Notes: generated by a model not told the origin, from the letters alone. Counted from the first letter of the stretch, positions 35,477 to 44,972 are shown. The stretch is DNA of 64,000 bases from Aurantiacibacter sp. D1-12 (GCF_028858515.1 NZ_JAPJZJ010000005.1:1-64000); one strand, 5' to 3'. Program-made: numbers and translations.

Positions 35477-35968
35477 TTAGCGGGTGCTCTCCCGGGCGTC
35501 CTCCACCCGATCCGCCAGCCCTATCTCAAGCAACTTTTGCGTCATCGCAACAATCGGCTCTAACACAGGGCCGACTTCCCTCTCGATCTTGCGATAGGCC
35601 GCCGCGATATCGGGCATAACACGATCCAGACGTTCCAGCTGGGCCTGCCCTTCGGGCGTAACGGTGAGAAGATAACGCCTGCGATCATCGGGGTCCTCGC
35701 TTCGTTCGATCAGTCCCAGTTGAACCAGCTTCGGCAGCTTTTGCATGATGAGCTGGTGCGAACGGCCCAGCGCATTCGCGAGATCGGAAGCGGCCGCCGG
35801 CTCACACTGCGAAAGCGCCTCGAGCAGCGAGCAGGACTTCACCGGGATGCAAATATCCGCTGCTGCAAAGAGAAGCGCAGTCTGCTCCTCGATAAGGTCA
35901 CTCAGACGTTCGCTATGCTTGCCGAGATAGCTCAGTTCGTGATCAGCCTGCGCTTCTTCATCCGTCAT
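35477..35968 (-). CDS. MarR family transcriptional regulator
   Basis: 163 aa. The winged helix-turn-helix (LLEALSQCEPAAASDLANALGRS, LPKLVQLGLIERSEDPDDRRRYLL) is the MarR fold, flanked by long dimerisation helices. The start overlaps the stop of the S41 protease gene by 4 bp, so protease and regulator share a transcript, and the palindrome at 37304 upstream of the protease is the probable operator. Cysteines in ICIPVKSCSLLE near residue 40-50 could sense oxidants, as in OhrR-type members; this is inference. Confidence 0.9.
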   Translation of the reverse strand: MTDEEAQADHELSYLGKHSERLSDLIEEQTALLFAAADICIPVKSCSLLEALSQCEPAAASDLANALGRSHQLIMQKLPKLVQLGLIERSEDPDDRRRYLLTVTPEGQAQLERLDRVMPDIAAAYRKIEREVGPVLEPIVAMTQKLLEIGLADRVEDARESTR

Positions 35969-37269
35969 TCGCGTGATCTTTCATATACCTGCCTGGTCCC
36001 GTCGGCGAAAACGCGCGCAATGCCCGTCACGCTTGTCCCCTCACCCAGCAGCTCAATACGATAACTATCTGTCCCTTCGACCAGAAACAGCCGTTCACTG
36101 AGCGGTGTAAGCCGTAGTTCGAACCTGTCTGCCCAGCGATAATTGAGGCCGGAGTCTGCAAACACAAGCTCACGGCCCGAATATTCACCGGCTGCGCTTT
36201 GCAGCCAGCTATCGGAGACATCAACTCCTTCAATCGCCGCACGCGCCTCTGCAATGGCCCAATCGCGTGGTATCGAGGGAGCGCTGTTACCTAAACCTTC
36301 GAGCATGCGGAGATGCGAAACACGCAACGCGCGATACGAAGGCACGGCAATATCAGGAGCCACACCCACCCCTTCAAACTCGCCACCGTTGGGGCCTCGA
36401 AGCTCCCCGATAGGCACCTGCACATAAAGATCATCGCACAGCGCAAAGCGTTCGACAGGGTGGCCACCCCCGGCAGTCTGCCCGCCAATGACCGTTACCC
36501 TGCCAAGCTCTTGTAGCGAATGGGTCATCCATTCTGCAGCGGAGAAGGTCACATTGCTGGTCAGGATATGCACCGGCATATCAGGATGGCGGCGACCGGG
36601 AACGGCGCTTAGAGCCCACTGCCCGCGCTCGATGCGACTGCCATTCTTGTTATAGTAGTAAGATACGAACAGATGATCCTCTTCGGTCGAGAAGAGGTGG
36701 CTGGCGATGAACTGGCCAAGCTCGTTATGGCCACCATTGTTGTAGCGCAGATCGATGATGAGACCGTCAGCATTCTCCAGCAGTTTCAGAGCAGAGGTTG
36801 CGGTCTGGTACGCAGCATCGGGCTCGCTGAAATTGTCGAAGCGGAGATAGCCGATATTGCCCGGCAGCAATTGCACCGCCTGAAAGCCGTAATTGATTGA
36901 GGGATCGTTGAGCTCGGGGACTTCGGACACATCCTCTTGCTCGGGTTGCATGATGCCGACTGCGAAATGCGGATCGCCAGTGGCTTCGACAAGATCTTCA
37001 GCCAACCGCTCGGCGAATGCTCCCTTCTCTACATTGTCATATCGACCCATGTCGGCTGCATCGCGCACGGCTGCCATCACCTGGGGCACGTTTGCCGGGA
37101 ACACGTAGTTGCGGGTGAGCGCATTCTCTAGCGCACGCAATTGAGCCTGCTGCCCGGTCCCTGCTTCACACGCTTGTTCATTCGCCGGATCATTCGCAGT
37201 TTGCGCCAACGCTGCCCCAGGCAGGCAAAGCGGAATAACAGCGGCAGAAATGACGAATCGACGAAGCAT
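35965..37269 (-). CDS. S41 family peptidase, secreted (IRBP-like)
   Basis: 434 aa. A signal peptide (MLRRFVISAAVIPLCLPGAALAQ) precedes a helical N-terminal domain (LRALENALTRNYVFPAN) and the S41 protease core. NADGLIIDLRYNNGGHNELG lies near residue 180, the nucleophile serine is in TSNVTFSAAEW near 240, and EGVGVAPDIAVP closes the core. Members of this branch lack a PDZ domain. The last 100 residues look like a small beta domain (LLVEGTDSYRIELLGEG appears as LFLVEGTDSYRIELL). ATG 37269 is preceded by GGAGACCCCCT. It is the first gene of an operon with marR. Confidence 0.9.
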   Translation of the reverse strand: MLRRFVISAAVIPLCLPGAALAQTANDPANEQACEAGTGQQAQLRALENALTRNYVFPANVPQVMAAVRDAADMGRYDNVEKGAFAERLAEDLVEATGDPHFAVGIMQPEQEDVSEVPELNDPSINYGFQAVQLLPGNIGYLRFDNFSEPDAAYQTATSALKLLENADGLIIDLRYNNGGHNELGQFIASHLFSTEEDHLFVSYYYNKNGSRIERGQWALSAVPGRRHPDMPVHILTSNVTFSAAEWMTHSLQELGRVTVIGGQTAGGGHPVERFALCDDLYVQVPIGELRGPNGGEFEGVGVAPDIAVPSYRALRVSHLRMLEGLGNSAPSIPRDWAIAEARAAIEGVDVSDSWLQSAAGEYSGRELVFADSGLNYRWADRFELRLTPLSERLFLVEGTDSYRIELLGEGTSVTGIARVFADGTRQVYERSRE

Positions 37270-37303
37270 AGGGGGTCTCCATTGGTTGTGATGGCACATT
37301 ATA

Positions 37304-37325
37304 CAACATATTGCGCAATATGTTG
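37304..37325. promoter_or_regulatory. Perfect 22-bp palindrome, probable MarR operator
   Basis: The half-site CAACATATTGC is followed directly by its exact complement. It lies 35 bp upstream of the S41 protease start, inside the promoter region of an operon that ends with a MarR regulator. The length, symmetry and TTGC-GCAA centre are usual for MarR-family operators, so autorepression of the protease and regulator is expected. Confidence 0.75.
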
Positions 37326-37453
37326 CAATAATGTTTTTGCACCGTCCTACCGATGCCCATGAAAGGCAATACGGCCTAAGGATTCGGTGTTGCCTCAGCG
37401 GGGTGTAGATAGTTGCGCAGGGCTTTTTGCCCCGAGCGATCACTTGGAAAGAT

Positions 37454-37900
37454 TCAGATGAGCCGAGCCTTCTGGTCTTCTGTGAGCAGCTCGCAGGCGA
37501 TCTCGGTCTTGCCGAACCAGCGATAGCGGTGGCGGGCGACCATGTCGTATACCCAGTCGCGTAAGGGACGCGGCACCACGCGGAAGAGCAGAAACACCTT
37601 CCACCAGCCACCAAGTTCGCGGGCGACCTCGAAATAGCCATCGCTCTTGGTGGTGAGCTTGCCGTTGCGGAGGAACAGATAGGTATCGTCCCAATCCACA
37701 GCGTAGTGGCGCGCAATCGCATCGCCCAGTTCGCCCTGCGCGCTGGTAAAGTTGATCAGGCCCTTATGGTCGTGCTTCATGATGAAGGACACGCCGCCCG
37801 AGCACAGCACGCACACGTTATCGAAGATGAAGAGCGGCTTGCTGTCGTCGAACCGCGGCACCGCAGGGTCATCACGGTAGCTGTAGGGTGCCTTGGTCAT
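37454..37900 (-). CDS. Thiol-disulfide oxidoreductase DCC family (DUF393)
   Basis: 148 aa. LFIFDNVCVLCSGGVSFIMKHD contains the DxxCxxC motif of DCC proteins (here D, then CVLC) near residues 27-35. GRWWKVFLLFRVVPRPLRDW-type sequence (seen as GGWWKVFLLFRVVPRPLRDW) and YDMVARHRYRWFGKTE are the C-terminal blocks of the family, ending in a cysteine (ACELL). Fold is thioredoxin-like by family knowledge; substrate unknown. ATG 37900 overlaps the stop of the upstream saccharopine-dehydrogenase-like gene by 4 bp. Confidence 0.88.
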   Translation of the reverse strand: MTKAPYSYRDDPAVPRFDDSKPLFIFDNVCVLCSGGVSFIMKHDHKGLINFTSAQGELGDAIARHYAVDWDDTYLFLRNGKLTTKSDGYFEVARELGGWWKVFLLFRVVPRPLRDWVYDMVARHRYRWFGKTEIACELLTEDQKARLI

Positions 37901-38994
37901 GCGTCGCTCCAGCTCACGTCGAGGTCTGCGAACTCGCCCCGATATTCGTCGAGCGTGATGAGGTCGAGGCAAGGCCGCGCGCCGGGAGCGATGTGCTCTC
38001 CCGCAGCGAACTTGCGCGCCAGCAGGATTACGGGGATGATTGGAATGATCGGCCCATGCCCCGACCGCGCAACGATGGTGTGATGCTTGGTGACGGGTTT
38101 ACCCTGCGCATCCACGCCCTTGATGTTCATGAAGAACCCGCTACGCGAGCGCCCCATCCAGTTGAACAGCTTCGATAGCGCCGAGAGCTGCGAAGCGAAC
38201 CGGTCGAGCCTTGGCAGCAGCCCCGCGCGCACCAGCAAGCTCATCGCCCAGGTCCCCCAGTGGAGCACCGCAATCTCGTGCCCCGCCCAGAAGGTGTGAT
38301 TGCGCAGGTGCGGATAGCGTTCGGGAAACAGCGCAAGGTCCGGAACATTACCTTGCCCGAACCAACGACCGCCGAGTTCTCCGATGGGGACCGAGTGAAT
38401 GTCGCTCCAGCCTATGGTTTCCTTCATCTCGCCGCTGACCAGCCGGGTGAAAGGCTTGCCAACGTAGCTCAGCACTGCAGCCACCGTCCCTGCCCCGCGA
38501 TTAGCCTGCTCGGCTCCGCTGATCCCGTACTCGACACTGTGCAATTCGGCCATCTGGGTGAGCGCGGCATCGCAGTAGGCGGCAGTCAGCGCGGGGACCG
38601 AACTTGCCCCGGCAATGACCGCGAGCCCCGCCGCCTTTGCCGCCGCGTCCAGCTCGCCAATGTTGCAGACGAACTCGCGCGCATCGGCGATATCGCAATA
38701 GTGCGCACCCGCCGCGATGGCCGCCTCGGCAGCGGCATAGCTCTGCGTGTGATACGGCCCAACCATATTGATGACGAGATCGGGCTTGTGGCGCACCAGC
38801 CCGTCACGCGGCCCGGTGAGATCGAAAGCGATCCCCTCCGCCGGATTGGCGGCATGAAGCGCCTTGGCAGCCGCTTCCGCCTTGGCCCCGTCTCGCCCCG
38901 CTAGTATCAGCTGGATGCGCGGATCGCTCGCAAGCGCCCGCGCAACATAGCCGCCGAAATTGCCGTAACCGCCGATGATGAGGGTGCGGAGCAT
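37897..38994 (-). CDS. Saccharopine dehydrogenase-like NAD(P)-binding protein
   Basis: 365 aa. Begins MLRTLIIGGYGNFGGYVARAL, a Rossmann motif, and continues with DLVINMVGPYHTQSYAAAEAA and GAHYCDIADAREFVCNIGEL, the core of saccharopine-dehydrogenase-related (trans-acting enoyl reductase type) proteins. The C-terminal half (YISGAEQAN-type, seen as YGISGAEQANRGAGTV) is less conserved. True lysine metabolism is unlikely given the context. Operon with the DUF393 gene (4-bp overlap), and 16 bp from the sdhA stop on the same strand. Confidence 0.85.
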   Translation of the reverse strand: MLRTLIIGGYGNFGGYVARALASDPRIQLILAGRDGAKAEAAAKALHAANPAEGIAFDLTGPRDGLVRHKPDLVINMVGPYHTQSYAAAEAAIAAGAHYCDIADAREFVCNIGELDAAAKAAGLAVIAGASSVPALTAAYCDAALTQMAELHSVEYGISGAEQANRGAGTVAAVLSYVGKPFTRLVSGEMKETIGWSDIHSVPIGELGGRWFGQGNVPDLALFPERYPHLRNHTFWAGHEIAVLHWGTWAMSLLVRAGLLPRLDRFASQLSALSKLFNWMGRSRSGFFMNIKGVDAQGKPVTKHHTIVARSGHGPIIPIIPVILLARKFAAGEHIAPGARPCLDLITLDEYRGEFADLDVSWSDA

Positions 38995-39010
38995 CGCGCC
39001 GCTTCCTCGA

Positions 39011-40855
39011 TCAATAAACCCGCTTCTTCGGCTCGATATACTCCGCATCGTCGGTGAGCGTGTACTCATGCACCGGACGGTAGTCGATTTTCACATCGCC
39101 GCCGTTGCCGCCCCAGCCTTCGAACCAGGCTGCGGTGTGCTTCATCCATTCGCCATCGTTGCGGTCGGGGAAGTCCTCGTGCGCGTGGGCACCGCGGCTT
39201 TCCTTGCGGTTTTCAGCAGAGGCCATGGTGACGCAGGCCTGCGCCATCAGGTTGTCCAATTCGAGCGTTTCGATGAGATCGCTGTTCCAGATCAGCGAGC
39301 GGTCGTGGACCTTCACGTCTTCCATCCGCTTGTTGGTCGCGGTTAGCTTCTTCACGCCCTCTGCCATCAGTTCGCTGTCGCGGAACACCGCGGCGTGGGC
39401 TTGCATCGTCTGCTGCATTTCCTTGCGGATTTCGGCAGTGGTCGAGCCACCATCGGCATAGCGGAAGTGATCGAGGCGACTGAGCGCCATGTCGGCGCTG
39501 TCAGTGGGAAGCTCGTCATGCGAAGCGCCTGGCTTGATCAGTTCCTTCAGACGGAAGCCCGTTGCACGGCCGAACACCACAAGGTCGATCAGCGAGTTCG
39601 AACCAAGGCGGTTCGCGCCGTGGACCGATACGCAGGCTGCTTCACCAACGGCGAACAGGCCGGGGACCACGTGATCGGGATTGCCATCCTTGCCGATCGT
39701 CACGACTTCGCCGTGATAGTTACAGGGAATGCCGCCCATATTGTAGTGCACCGTTGGCGTCACCGGCAGCGGCTGGCGGGTCAGGTCGACACCTGCAAAG
39801 ATCTTGCCGCTTTCGGTGATACCCGGCAGTCGCTCTGCCAGCACCTTCGGGTCGATATGGTCGAGGTGCAGGTGAATGTGGTCACCATTCTCGCCTACAC
39901 CGCGCCCTTCACGCATTTCCAGTGCCATCGAGCGGGAAACAACGTCGCGCGATGCGAGGTCTTTCGCGCTCGGAGCGTAGCGCTCCATAAAGCGCTCGCC
40001 TTCGGAGTTGGTGAGGTATCCGCCCTCGCCGCGCGCACCTTCGGTAATGAGTACGCCCGCGCCGTAGATACCGGTCGGGTGGAACTGCACGAATTCCATA
40101 TCCTGCAGCGGCAGGCCAGCACGCAGCACCATGCCGCCGCCGTCACCCGTACAGGTGTGCGCGGAGGTCGCGGTGAAGTAGCAGCGGCCATAACCGCCGG
40201 TGGCCAGCACCACGCCGTGCGAGCGGAAGCGGTGGATCGTGCCATCATCAAGGCACATGGCGATCACACCGACGCAGCGGCGATTGTCGCCCTCACCCGC
40301 CATGATCAGGTCGATGGCGAAGTATTCGATGTAGAAGTCAGCCGAGTACTTGAGGCTCTGCTGGTAGAGCGCGTGGAGCATCGCGTGCCCCGTGCGGTCT
40401 GCCGCGGCGCAGGTGCGCTGCACCGGAGGGCCTTCACCCATGTTCTGCATGTGGCCGCCGAAGGGGCGCTGGTAGATCGTGCCGTCTTCGTTGCGGCTGA
40501 ACGGGACACCGGCATGCTCGAGCTCGTACACGGCAGCGGGAGCCTCACGCGCGAGGTATTCGATTGCGTCCTGGTCGCCTAGCCAGTCGGCACCTTTCAC
40601 GGTGTCGTACATGTGCCACGACCAGTGATCGGGCGTGTTGTTACCCAGCGATGCGGCAATACCACCCTGCGCCGCAACGGTGTGCGAGCGCGTGGGGAAC
40701 ACCTTGGAGATGTTCGCCGTCTTCAGCCCGGCTTCTGCCGCGCCCATCGTTGCACGCAGGCCAGAGCCGCCCGCGCCCACCACGACCACATCATAGGTAT
40801 GGTCGGTAATCGGATAGCTGCGTCCGTTGATTTCGTAAGTCGAGGTGGCGGCCAT
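39011..40855 (-). CDS. sdhA: Succinate dehydrogenase flavoprotein subunit
   Basis: 614 aa. Oxidises succinate to fumarate in the citric acid cycle and respiratory complex [23 protein letters not shown] is the FAD site, [18 protein letters not shown] carries the histidine that bonds FAD covalently, and the catalytic region reads [44 protein letters not shown] is the C-terminal FAD block. The start shares one base with the sdhD stop. No sdhB follows in the window, which is unusual. Confidence 0.97.
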   Translation of the reverse strand: MAATSTYEINGRSYPITDHTYDVVVVGAGGSGLRATMGAAEAGLKTANISKVFPTRSHTVAAQGGIAASLGNNTPDHWSWHMYDTVKGADWLGDQDAIEYLAREAPAAVYELEHAGVPFSRNEDGTIYQRPFGGHMQNMGEGPPVQRTCAAADRTGHAMLHALYQQSLKYSADFYIEYFAIDLIMAGEGDNRRCVGVIAMCLDDGTIHRFRSHGVVLATGGYGRCYFTATSAHTCTGDGGGMVLRAGLPLQDMEFVQFHPTGIYGAGVLITEGARGEGGYLTNSEGERFMERYAPSAKDLASRDVVSRSMALEMREGRGVGENGDHIHLHLDHIDPKVLAERLPGITESGKIFAGVDLTRQPLPVTPTVHYNMGGIPCNYHGEVVTIGKDGNPDHVVPGLFAVGEAACVSVHGANRLGSNSLIDLVVFGRATGFRLKELIKPGASHDELPTDSADMALSRLDHFRYADGGSTTAEIRKEMQQTMQAHAAVFRDSELMAEGVKKLTATNKRMEDVKVHDRSLIWNSDLIETLELDNLMAQACVTMASAENRKESRGAHAHEDFPDRNDGEWMKHTAAWFEGWGGNGGDVKIDYRPVHEYTLTDDAEYIEPKKRVY

Positions 40856-41244
40856 CAGGCTACTCCTGCGCCGAATGCCAGGCGCGCAATGCAGAACAGG
40901 CCAAAGCCTGCGCCTGCGAAGGTAAGAAGGTTGAGAATGACGAGAGCGCCGAACTTGCTGCCGGCCTCATGCACGTAATCCTCGATCAGCACCTGCAGGC
41001 CAAGGCGTGCGTGCCAGAACGTGGTGATGACGAGCAGCGCCATCATGAAGGCGGGGATCGGCTCGCTGATCCAGCCGCTTACCGTTGCGTAATCGAGGTT
41101 CGGTAGCATCACGAGCGAAATGCCCAGAAACAGCACGGTGACGAGATTACCGATCGCCGTGAAGCGCTGCACAAGCCAGTGATGCGGCCCTTCGTGGGCC
41201 GAGCCGAGACCGCGCACGCGGCCGATGGAAGTTCCGTTACCCAT
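40855..41244 (-). CDS. sdhD: Succinate dehydrogenase, hydrophobic membrane anchor subunit
   Basis: 129 aa with three membrane helices (residues about 29-50, 61-82, 96-120). [22 protein letters not shown] and [19 protein letters not shown] are the SdhD quinone/heme region, with the heme-ligand histidine and the Asp-Tyr pair of family members. Start ATG 41244 ([12 protein letters not shown]); codons from 41283 overlap the end of sdhC. Between sdhC and sdhA in order C, D, A. Confidence 0.93.
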   Translation of the reverse strand: MGNGTSIGRVRGLGSAHEGPHHWLVQRFTAIGNLVTVLFLGISLVMLPNLDYATVSGWISEPIPAFMMALLVITTFWHARLGLQVLIEDYVHEAGSKFGALVILNLLTFAGAGFGLFCIARLAFGAGVA

Positions 41245-41254
41245 AGCGAAGCCC

Positions 41255-41635
41255 CTAGCGCGTGAAGATGTAGCCCCAGACACCTGCGGTCAGCACGACC
41301 GGCAGCAGCATCGAGACGTAAGAAAACATGCGGTTTGCGTTCAGCTCATAACCCGCGCCGGTATCCAGCACGAAGTGGCGGATGCCTGAGCTTGCATGGT
41401 TGAAGAACGCCCAGGTGAGGCCGATCAGCACGACGTATCCGAACGGCGATCCCATCCACTCGGCAAAGGTGGCGTAATATTCCGGCCCGCTCGCCAGCGC
41501 GCCCAGCCACCACAGCAGCATGAACAGGCCGACAATGGCCATGCCATCCCCTGTGATGCGGTGGAGGATGGAAACCGTCATATGCGGCCCCCATTTCCAG
41601 ATCGAAAGATGCGGTGAAAGCGGACGGTCAGCCAT
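41255..41635 (-). CDS. sdhC: Succinate dehydrogenase, cytochrome b556 subunit
   Basis: 126 aa with three membrane helices. RPLSPHLSIWKWGPHMTVSILHRITG is the quinone-site signature (SIxHRxTG) and HASSGIRHFVLDTG holds the heme b ligand histidine. First gene of the sdhCDA operon; the promoter lies in the 131-bp gap before the divergent SDR gene. Confidence 0.95.
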   Translation of the reverse strand: MADRPLSPHLSIWKWGPHMTVSILHRITGDGMAIVGLFMLLWWLGALASGPEYYATFAEWMGSPFGYVVLIGLTWAFFNHASSGIRHFVLDTGAGYELNANRMFSYVSMLLPVVLTAGVWGYIFTR

Positions 41636-41766
41636 GTTGTGCCCCGTGGAATTGAGTCATGCGCCCCACTTAGCGGATAGAGCGCGCGAGACAAGCGCAC
41701 CTTGGGCGGTATTTGCCACTTTTCGCGGCTTTCCCCCTTGTGCCGCGCAAGCTATGGGTCTGCTTT

Positions 41767-42477
41767 ATGACCAATATCCTCGTTACAGGTACCAGCCGCG
41801 GCATCGGACAGGCCATTGCGGACAAGCTGACAGAGCGCGGCTGCAACGTCATCGGCCACGCCACCCGTGCCTTGGACGATCGCACGATTGCCGCCAATTT
41901 TGCCGATCCCCCTGCCCCGCAAATGCTGTGGCAGGAAGCGCTTGATCGCCTCGACGGACGCATTGACGTGCTCGTCAACAATGCCGGTCTGTTTGAACAG
42001 AACCCCATGCACGCGAGCGATATCGAGTGGCTCGACCGTTGGGAGGATACGCTGCGTATTAATCTCACCGCAGCCGCGCAGCTCAGCCGATTTGCCGTGC
42101 GCCACTGGCAGGAAGCGGGTCGGGATGGTCGGATCGTGCACGTTGCGAGCCGCGCCGCCTATCGTGGAGACAGCCCTGCACACTGGCATTACGCGGCGGC
42201 GAAAGGCGGAATGGTGGCGATGCACAAGACCATCGCCCGCGCCTACGCCAGCGAGAATATCCTGAGCTACTGCATCACGCCGGGCTTTACCGACACCAGC
42301 ATGGCGGGTGATTACCTTGAAAGTCGTGGAGGCGACGGGCTGTTGCGAGACATCCCGCTAGGCCGCGTGGCCGAGCCAGAGGAAATCGCCGACATCGCCG
42401 TGTTCTGCGCGATGGATGCTCCTGCCAGCATGACCGGTGCAGTGATCGACGCCAATGGAGCTAGCTATGTTCGGTAG
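41767..42477 (+). CDS. SDR family oxidoreductase
   Basis: 236 aa. NILVTGTSRGIGQAIADKL is the cofactor motif, DVLVNNAGLFEQ follows, and the catalytic Ser, Tyr and Lys appear in HVASRAAYRGD and HWHYAAAKGGMVA. The C-terminal MTGAVIDANGASYVR is the typical SDR end. Substrate unknown. Start ATG 41767 is chosen over codons from 41713, which extend into the promoter region between it and sdhC. It overlaps the following metallo-beta-lactamase gene by 11 bp. Confidence 0.9.
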   Translation: MTNILVTGTSRGIGQAIADKLTERGCNVIGHATRALDDRTIAANFADPPAPQMLWQEALDRLDGRIDVLVNNAGLFEQNPMHASDIEWLDRWEDTLRINLTAAAQLSRFAVRHWQEAGRDGRIVHVASRAAYRGDSPAHWHYAAAKGGMVAMHKTIARAYASENILSYCITPGFTDTSMAGDYLESRGGDGLLRDIPLGRVAEPEEIADIAVFCAMDAPASMTGAVIDANGASYVR

Positions 42478-43378
42478 ACTACTTCTCGCCTCAAGCCTGT
42501 TCTCGCTCTGCTCCTGCGCAGCACTGCCTGCTCCGCAATCTGTCGCACCAGTCGACCAGACAGCTTGGGCCGAGCAATGCAGCGATTGGGACGAATGGGA
42601 CAAGCCAGGGCCAGCTTTCCGCATACTTGGCAATACCTATTACGTCGGTACGTGTGGGATCGCAGCAATCTTGATCACTGGTGATGAAGGCCATGTCCTG
42701 ATCGATACCGGCACAGAAGCTGGTGCTGAGGTCGTAAGAACCAATATCGAAGCTCTTGGCTTCGAATTGCGCGACATTCGCATCATCCTTCAAAGCCACG
42801 AACATTTCGATCATGTCGGCGGAGTGGCAAAGATGCAGCGATGGACTGGCGCCAGAGTCATCGCATCGGAAGAAGCCGCGGTTGTGCTTGCCTCCGGCAC
42901 ACCATCACCAAACGACCCGCAGCACGGCATTTTGCCAGAAATGGAATCCGCCGAAGTATCCGGCACAGTGTCCAATGGCGAAATGCTGCAGCTTGGCTCA
43001 ATCCAGTTCACTGCTATTGCAACGCCCGGTCATACACCCGGTGCGCTGACATGGAGCTGGTCAAGCTGCTCGGGGACCGTAATCGGGGACGTTTGCGCAA
43101 GCATCGGCTATGCCGACAGCCTTTCTGCCATCAGTGCCGACAATTACCGCTTCTCCGACCATCCCGAATATGTGCGAGCCTATCGCGATGGTATTGCGCG
43201 GCTGGCAGAACTCGACTGCGATATCCTGATAACCCCGCATCCCTCGGCCAGCGGAATGCGCGACAAGCTGCTGGAAGGCGATCTCACTAACGGCATGGAC
43301 TGCGCCGCATACGCTGCCAACCGCCTCGCACGCCTCGAAGCGCGGCTGGCGCGCGAGACGGAAGAAGCCGCAGAATGA
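42467..43378 (+). CDS. Subclass B3-type metallo-beta-lactamase
   Basis: 303 aa. The N terminus has a lipoprotein-like signal (MFGRLLLASSLFSLCSCAALP). The zinc site follows B3 enzymes: SHEHFDHVGG (HxHxDH, near residue 110), TPGHTPGAL, and ITPHPSASG for the last histidine. NYRFSDHPEYVRAYRDGI matches the B3 loop after the second zinc site. It may hydrolyse carbapenems, but many environmental relatives are weak. ATG 42467 has GGAG six bases upstream and lies inside the end of the SDR gene; an in-frame ATG at 42455 is the alternative. Followed by prmA with a 4-bp overlap. Confidence 0.88.
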   Translation: MFGRLLLASSLFSLCSCAALPAPQSVAPVDQTAWAEQCSDWDEWDKPGPAFRILGNTYYVGTCGIAAILITGDEGHVLIDTGTEAGAEVVRTNIEALGFELRDIRIILQSHEHFDHVGGVAKMQRWTGARVIASEEAAVVLASGTPSPNDPQHGILPEMESAEVSGTVSNGEMLQLGSIQFTAIATPGHTPGALTWSWSSCSGTVIGDVCASIGYADSLSAISADNYRFSDHPEYVRAYRDGIARLAELDCDILITPHPSASGMRDKLLEGDLTNGMDCAAYAANRLARLEARLARETEEAAE

Positions 43379-44280
43379 GCTACAAACTCTCCGTCATCGC
43401 GCCAAAGGCCAAGGTCGAAGCAGCACTGGATGCACGCGATGAAGACCCCTTCTGGGACGCGAATATCGTGCTGACCGGGTTCGAAGTCGATCCCGACGAG
43501 CCGGACACCTGGCGGCTCGATGCCTATCTTGAAGACGCGCCAGGCAATGGCGAGCGGCGTGCGGTGCTCGCGCTGTTCGGCGACAATCCTCCCGAGCTGA
43601 TCGAGGAAGAGCTGCCCGAAAGCGACTGGGTGACAGAGAGCCAGCGCGGGGTCGAACCGATCCGCGCAGGTCGTTTCTACGTCCACACGCCCGATCATGC
43701 TCCCAGCGATGAAGCGGGCACGCGCAACTTCTGCATTCCCGCCGCACAGGCATTCGGCACTGGCCACCATGAAACGACCTGGGGCTGCCTCGTCATGCTC
43801 GATGCGATGGCGCAGCAGGGCCTTACGCCCGCCAAGGTAGCCGATATCGGCACCGGCACAGGGCTGCTCGCTTTCGGTGCGCTGCACCTGTGGCCACAAG
43901 CCATCGCCACCGCATCCGACATCGATCCTGTTTGCGAACCCGCCGTCATCGAAAACACGGAGCGGAACGGGATCGCGATGGGCACAGGCACGGGCGAAAT
44001 GGCGATGTTGATCGCTGACGGGATGGACGATCCGCGCTTGCAGGCCGCAGCCCCTTTCGACCTCCTGATTGCCAATATCCTTGCAGCACCCCTGATCGAG
44101 ATGGCGCCGGACTTTGCAGGAGCTGTTGTGGAAGGCGGAGACATCTTGCTGTCCGGCCTGCTCGCCACACAGGAAGACGCCGTTCGGAAAGCCTATGCAG
44201 AGGTGGGCTTCGGTCTGCATCAACGGCTCACCGCTGGAGACTGGTCGATCCTGTGGCTGAGACACGGCATCCCGGCATGA
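43375..44280 (+). CDS. prmA: Ribosomal protein L11 methyltransferase
   Basis: 301 aa. Trimethylates ribosomal protein L11 with SAM. The N-terminal substrate-recognition domain is followed by AFGTGHHETTWGCLVMLDAM, the SAM motif VADIGTGTGLLAFGALHLWP, the Asp in ATASDIDPVCEPAV, and LLIANILAAPLIEMAP (the NPI/NIL-type motif). Alphaproteobacterial PrmA length. It overlaps both the lactamase gene and the next gene by 4 bp, giving a four-gene coupled operon. Confidence 0.93.
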   Translation: MSYKLSVIAPKAKVEAALDARDEDPFWDANIVLTGFEVDPDEPDTWRLDAYLEDAPGNGERRAVLALFGDNPPELIEEELPESDWVTESQRGVEPIRAGRFYVHTPDHAPSDEAGTRNFCIPAAQAFGTGHHETTWGCLVMLDAMAQQGLTPAKVADIGTGTGLLAFGALHLWPQAIATASDIDPVCEPAVIENTERNGIAMGTGTGEMAMLIADGMDDPRLQAAAPFDLLIANILAAPLIEMAPDFAGAVVEGGDILLSGLLATQEDAVRKAYAEVGFGLHQRLTAGDWSILWLRHGIPA

Positions 44281-44972
44281 TGCGGCAAAGCCTGCGACTG
44301 GCTGCGGGCCTGCTCGCCATGCTGGGGATGGTCGTACTTGGCTATCCTGTTGCGGCATGGGTCGGCAGTTCCATCCCGCAAAACAGCGAGTGGAGCGAGC
44401 CGGAAAACGGTGTCGATATCATGGTCGAAACCAACGGTACGCACACCTCGATCATCGTGCCCGTGGTCACCGCACAGAAGGATTGGCGCGAGACTTTTCC
44501 CAGCGCATCCGCACCCACACCCCACGGACCCGCTACACATATTGCCATCGGCTATGGAGAGCGCGAGGTCTTCCTCAACGTGCCCACATGGGGTGACCTG
44601 CAGCCTGGCACCGCACTACGCATCGCCACGGTTGGCGGTGACGCGCTTGTCCGCGTGAGCCATTACGTGCGCCCTGCCCCTAGCGAAAACCACCGTCCCC
44701 TGCGCATTACGCATGATCAGTATGCGCGACTTGTCAGTGCGATAGAGGCGCATTTGCCCGAAATGCCTGTAGGCGATCGCGAGGTGCTGAAAGGCACCTA
44801 TGTCGACGATGCCTATTACGAGGCGCTGGGCGACTACACGATGGGCACAACCTGCAACAGCTGGGTAGGCGCGCGGCTGGCTGATGCAGGCATTCCGATG
44901 GGTCTGTGGACCCCGATGGCGGGCGGCGTGATGAAATGGATTCCCGATCCGGATAGCCCAGAGGCGAACTGA
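44277..44972 (+). CDS. DUF2459 (TIGR02117 family) protein
   Basis: 231 aa. An N-terminal membrane segment (LRLAAGLLAMLGMVVLGYPVAAWVG) leads to a conserved domain with ETNGTHTSIIVPVV, HIAIGYGEREVFLNVPTWGDL and TMGTTCNSWVGARLADAGIP. The paired His and the Cys in TTCNSW are the invariant residues of the family and suggest a cysteine-hydrolase-like fold; the function is not known. ATG 44277 overlaps prmA by 4 bp. Last gene of the SDR, lactamase, prmA operon. Confidence 0.85.
   Translation: MMRQSLRLAAGLLAMLGMVVLGYPVAAWVGSSIPQNSEWSEPENGVDIMVETNGTHTSIIVPVVTAQKDWRETFPSASAPTPHGPATHIAIGYGEREVFLNVPTWGDLQPGTALRIATVGGDALVRVSHYVRPAPSENHRPLRITHDQYARLVSAIEAHLPEMPVGDREVLKGTYVDDAYYEALGDYTMGTTCNSWVGARLADAGIPMGLWTPMAGGVMKWIPDPDSPEAN

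Noticed and set aside
43180-44358. 392-codon open frame antisense to prmA
   Set aside because: No start signal or domain; prmA motifs are unambiguous on the other strand.
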